This document shows positions 42,601 to 48,600 of a stretch of DNA of 64,000 bases, one piece after another. A model generated the notes under the pieces. That model had not been told where the DNA came from. It searched no databases and worked only from the letters and a program-made list of their open reading frames with translations. The stretch's first letter is position 1, and every line of letters begins with the position of its first letter. Both the position numbers and the translations under genes were made by a program. Source of the DNA: Bimastos eiseni. Its lineage: Eukaryota; Annelida; Clitellata; Crassiclitellata; Lumbricidae. The stretch covers positions 4,051,759 to 4,115,758 of the forward strand of contig OY365809.1 of assembly GCA_959347315.1 (NCBI GenBank), given 5' to 3'.

Positions 42601-45600
42601 TGCAGCGTTGGCACTCTGGCTACTTTGTTACCAAGGACACCTCAGTATCTTTAAGAGGCTGTTGAAAGAATTATATTGATCAGAGAAAGAAAATGTAGAC
42701 GGAAATTGTCTTCAGAAATGACAATCTGTACATACATTTAAAATGCGTTTAACACTTTAACGACGAGAGCGTACTTTACAAATTCACTGGGAAACAAATG
42801 CAGCTCTCGTCGGTAAAGTATTAAGACGTTCGCAATTTTCCTCTGTGTGTTCTTGTACAATCTGTTTGTTAGTCCTGTTGAGAAGTTTCACATAGGTTCT
42901 CATCCTTCTATAGACTCTCTAGTTCGACTTCTGATACTTTGATCTGCCTGCTTCAAAACTCGATCGGTTTCTTAGGAGTTTCTGTATTCGGTGTCGTCTA
43001 TAGTCTGCTGTGCATTCGTTTTGACTAATTCAATCACTATCGTTTTTTCAGAGCTGTTTACGATTAAAGAAATTTACCAGTGTTTTTTTTCTATATGACA
43101 GCAGTTTCAAGACTTCTTTTTGAGCTATTTTTTACCGCTTTTCTGTGATTAGACACTTTTCTATGTGACAGAGGTCATTTTCAATAGACAGCTTTATCAG
43201 TGCTGTTTAGTGATCATAAGATTTCATTGATAAGGAGCCCATTGGCACCAGTGGTCATCTTAATGCTTGGTGCGTGCATGTGTGTATGTATATGCATGTG
43301 TGTATATATGCATGTGTGTATGTATATGCATGTGTGTATGTATATGCATGTGTGTATATATATGCATGTGTGTATATATGCATGTGTGTATGTATATGCA
43401 TGTGTGTATATATGCATGTGTGTATATATGCATGTGTGTATGTATATGCATGTGTGTATGTATATGCATGTGTGTATATATATGCATGTGTGTATATATG
43501 CATGTGTGTATATATGCATGTGTGTATGTATATGCATGTGTGTATATATGCATGTGTGTATATATGCATGTGTGTGTCTGTTTGTGTATATGTGTGGGTG
43601 GGATCACTCTTCCTTTCAAGCAAACTGTTTTATTGAAAATTGCATATATATTTCTCAAATTTAATTTGTTACTTCATTACCCAGAATTGCTTACATTCCT
43701 TTCAAATTGTGAATTTTCCTGAAAGTTTGATATATTTTAGTTTTCTAATGGACCATTCTTTACTTTCTTAAGTTATATTTACACAAAGATCTGTCCAAAC
43801 GAATGCATTTGTGTAGTGAGGTAACTAATTACCTAATTAAAAATTACTAACATGATGACTTGTTAAGATGTTAGCCTTTTGAACACTAATTATTGGTTTG
43901 TTCTGTGAATGCATCATGAATTTATTAACATGTTATTTAGTTAAGCTGGTAAGGTTATTGCTTGCAGTTAATGTCTCATACTAATTTTTCATTATTCACT
44001 GGAAGCAGTCAGACTTGCGGTAAGTTTGTTTTGGTGCCTAAATTGGTCCTTTGTGGTGTTGAGCCATACTTTGTCACTTGGGCTTAAAGTTATGCTGCTG
44101 GGCAAGTTCTCTACAAAGGAATCAAGAATGCTTCAACTCCTAAACTACTGTTGCAGGCTTTCGTCTTACGCAATGCTGTTCTTGCGGCTACCTACAAAAG
44201 AATTGAGAATGCTCCAACTATTAAGCTATTTTTACTGTTGTTCCATGGGGGTTGGTCTTTGGCCATAAAGTACCGTAGTGCTATAGTGGAGTTACCTGAA
44301 AAAGAAGAACATTTTAATAACCGAGCTGCTGTTAAAGGAACTGTTACATGTTGTAACATATAAGTACTTACAATATGCCTGTTAGAAGTTGCTGCAATTG
44401 CCAAGTCAAGGAGATCGGTATCCAAAGTCGATCAGGTCTGGAATGAGACTCACAAGACTCACAAAACAGTCTGTAAACAGACTCCTATTAGTAATAATTA
44501 ATTAATTAACAGCCAGTAACACTTTCGGTGATTTATTATTTAATGGCTCTTTGCTTTATATTATCAGATGGAATCCGCTTTCAAATTGCTGATCCTCTGT
44601 GCTAGGCCATTCGTGGTCTAGCGCCGAACTGCACCTTACTGACTTGTGCATTCCACCAAGCATAATCCCACCAGAATGATTATGTAAGTTCAACTTCTTA
44701 GAGCCAACTGTTCCCTCCATACTACAAAAGACAGCCTTTGTGATATCCATGCCTTTTTCCATACTTGCCCACATTTATGGATTCACTCTCTGCTGTTATA
44801 TATTTTGTAACCATATTAAGACTTATCTTTTCCAAGTTGCCTGTGCTTTTGCTGTTTAATTCATAATTTAGGGCAGTACAATAAATATCTGATCATTAAT
44901 AACTTGTCCAGATTGAGTCACGTCCTCAGCACGAAAAAATGTCCTTTCCGATCAATTTCAATCTGACGCAAGTCTGGCTGCCGAAACATTGGTACCTAGA
45001 TCTCTGGTTTAAGGCTTTGCGCTAAACATTCTGTGTGTTTGTTGTCTCTTATTTCTCTTACCTCCAGAGTCGACGAAGGAAGCAGAGTTGGCCGAGAAGT
45101 CGGATGAGACGGATGTTGATGAGGCGTTCTCTCCGGCGCCCAAGGATAACGGGTTCGACCCCCAACGGTCGAGCCCCACTGTCCTTTCACAGTCCCCTCT
45201 CGAAAGGATCTCTCCTTCAAAGGAACTCGCACTCAAGGAGGACGTGTCGCCGGTGACGGAACATCCACGTGACATGCGCAAGTTGAAGATCAACGTCGGT
45301 CTGTCGCCCAGCGGGTTCATTGAGGAAGAGGAAGAGGTGGAGGAAGAAGAGGAGGAGGAGGAGGAGGACGAGGGAGAAGAGCCAGGGAAGGAAGAAGTAG
45401 AAGAAGATGTCTATTTTAAGCCAATTCCTGCGATGGAGAGTTCAACGCTGACAGAACCAGAAGCAATGACGGATTCAAGGGAAGAGGAGGCGGAGAAAGC
45501 TCCCAGAGAAACAGGTGAGGAAAGTTCGCTGCAGGAGCGTGTCACTCTGGCCTCGGTCTGTGTAAACATCAGTGGTCCTACAGATGACTCTGCTGGCCTT

Positions 45601-48600
45601 GATGTACCTGTATCAGAATATTTTGATGATGGCCAGCCACATGATTTGATTGGTTTAGGCGAAGAGGAGGAGGAGGAGCCAAGGCAAGCTGAGCCGGTGA
45701 GAGAGGTGGCATCGCTAAGCGCAAATAATGGCACTTTTTTCTCACAGGACGAAGTCATCACTAACATTTCCCCACAATTTGAAGTCGCCGTAACCATTTC
45801 CACGGAAGAAGAGGTCGCTGCTGCCATTTGTGCACCAGAGGAAGTCACTGCAACCATTTCCACACAGGAGGAAGTCATCGTTTCATTTTCTCCACAAGAA
45901 GACATCACTGCAACAAATTTCACTCAAGAAGTAGCCATTAACACCTTGTCCCCTCTAGAGGATGTCATTGACATGTTGTCCCATGAAGAGGATGTCACTG
46001 CAGCGATTTCCACACAGGAGGAAATTACGGATGCAATTTCTTCGCAGGAAGAAGTCACTGCAACGATTCCTACACAAGAAGTAGTCATTGACACACTATC
46101 CCCTCAGGAGGAAGTCACTGACGCTTTAGACCGTCAACCGGAAGTTACCGCAATGATCTCCACGCAAGATGAAGTCACTGACATGATTTTACCACAAGAT
46201 GAAATATCTGCGACAATTTTCACACAAAAGGGAATCATTGAAACCTTATCCCCTCAAGAGGAATTCACTGACACTATTTCCCCACAAGAGAAAGATACTG
46301 AGCTATTGTACCCGCAACAGGAAACCACTGATGATCATTCTCCGCAAGAGGAAAACCCTGGAACAATGTACCCGCAAAAGGAAGCCACTGATATTCTCAC
46401 CCCACTGGAGGAAGCTGCTGGGACCCTGTGCCTGCAAAAGGAAGATTCTGATGATCTTTCCCCACAAGAGGAAGCTGTTGGGCCTATGTACACACAAATG
46501 GAAGCCAGGTACACCCTATCCCCAGAAGAGGAAGCACCTGAGACCGTATGCCCACAAAAGGAAAACTCTGATGATAATTCCACACAAGAGGAAGACACTG
46601 AGCCAATTTACACACAAAAGGAAGCCACTAACGACCTATCCCCAGAAGAGGAAGTAACTGAGACAGTGTGCCCACAAAGGGAAGTCACTGACAACCTGCC
46701 CCCACAATATGAAGCCTCCGAGACCATGTACCCTCAAAGGGAAGCCACTGATGATCTTTACCCACAGGTGGAAGACGATAAGCATACGTACATACAAAAG
46801 GAAGCCACTTACCACCTGTCCCTGCAGCATGAAGCACCTGAGACTCTGTACCCACAAGGTGAGATCTCTGATGACTTATCCCCACAAGAGGAAGATGCTG
46901 GGACCCAGTATCCACAAAAGGAAGTAACTAGTGATCTTTCCCCACAGGAGGAAGCCCCTGAGATTGTGTACCCACAAAAGGAATCCACTGACGATTGTTC
47001 CCCACAGGAGGAAATTGCTGAGACTGTGTACCTGGAAAAGAAGACCACTGACGACATCTCCCCAACAGAGGAGGATGCCAAGCCTATGTACCCACGAATG
47101 GAAGCCTCTGACAACCTTTCCCCACAAGAGAACAAAGCCTCTGAGACCGAGTCCCTGGATGATGAAGCCGCTGATGACCCAGCCCCTCAGGAGGAAGGCA
47201 CCAGTGCTGTGTCTCCACATGAGGAAGTCGCAACAACTCTCCCTGGAGAGTCAGAAGATGAAGAGTCTGAAGATTCAGATGATTCAGATGATCTACGTGA
47301 AATACCAGAGCAAAGGGCACTTGATTCCACCACTGCTGAAGCGAGTACAATGCCCAGTGAGAGTGAGCATGCTGAGGTAGCTATCGAACAGGATTCCTCA
47401 TTTTCACAATCAAGAAGCACAGCTGGAATGATGTCCGTAGATGCTTTCTTTGCAAACTTTGCCAATTCAACTTTTCCTGTTGAAGACACCATGAACGTCA
47501 ATGCTTGTGAGGTGGTGGAAAAGACATCTGAGGTGGGTGAACTGGATGATGAGGTAGCTTCAATTGATGATAGCTCCTTCGATCTCGTGTCAGGGAATGA
47601 CCTTGATGGATTCGATGAGTACGAGAAGGAGAGAATGGTGCATGAACGCAATTCTACCACACAAGGTGCCTCGAAAGAGGATGGAGATGATCTTCCATGT
47701 TCAAGTGGAACTCTAGCATATGACAATGGCACTCCATCTACATCAAAAGACGAAGTGGGTTTCGAACCCCAGACTGGAGCGATCCAGAGCTGGAACACTG
47801 ATCTTACCGAATCACTGGATAAAGTAGAAGATGATGTTTCCGTGGGTAAAGTGGAAAGTTCGGATGAGGAAAGCTCCATGAGTGAGGTACAGCCTGAAGA
47901 CAACTTAACTCCATCTGTAGAGCTGACCTGTGACCTTGTCCACCTTGCAGAACTCAAGCCAAAGGACTCGATGCACGATCTGGCTGGGGTCTCGGAATCC
48001 TCCGGAAGAAACAGCTGGATGGGGTCATCCGGAGGACCAGAGGCCCTGAGCGAGAGCGAAAGGGCGGCTGCCTGCAGTCCGGTAGCAGACGACGAGAACT
48101 TTGTCTTTCTTGACGAGTCCGGGTTTGACCCGGAGGACGGACCTATGCAGAATCTGGCGCTGGAGGATGGAAACATGGAGACCTCCGAGTCAACTGTTCT
48201 GAGTCACCCGGAAGAAGTGGAGATGTCGTCACTTACTGGTCAAAAAGGTATCCATTCAGCTGGAAAGGATCGCCTCGGCAAAATGTGGATCTAAGTTGCT
48301 GGTTTCGGTGTTTTTGCTCCACTTCTGTTCCGGTTTGTTTACGCTGGGTGTGTTGCGTGAGGCTGTGATAGTTGCTATGTGATGCTTAATGCTATGACTA
48401 TTTGTATGAAATAATGCAGATGTCATTGCTATGATACCCAGTAGTTATTATGCTGTTATATCCTTTATGCTATTATGTTCTTTGTTATTATGCTATATGT
48501 GTAGTTAAGATATGAAAATTTATGCTAATTCGTTTGCTATGTCAGTTGCTTTGTTGTTGATTTGCTATTGGCCGCTTGTGTATTCAGTTGTTGTTACTTA

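Noticed and set aside
43200..43722. Several 100-150 codon frames rich in Cys, Met, Tyr or His
   Set aside because: They are products of the TATGCATGTGTG minisatellite, open in all frames because of period and composition.
47187..48176. 329-codon open frame on the minus strand
   Set aside because: It is antisense to the giant ankyrin exon. Its Ser-rich composition mirrors the Glu/Asp/Ser codons of the sense strand, and there is no family resemblance.
48244..48256. U12-type 5' splice site (GTATCC)
   Set aside because: The following bases do not complete RTATCCTT, and no U12 branch point precedes the acceptors at 49440 or 49908-49912.
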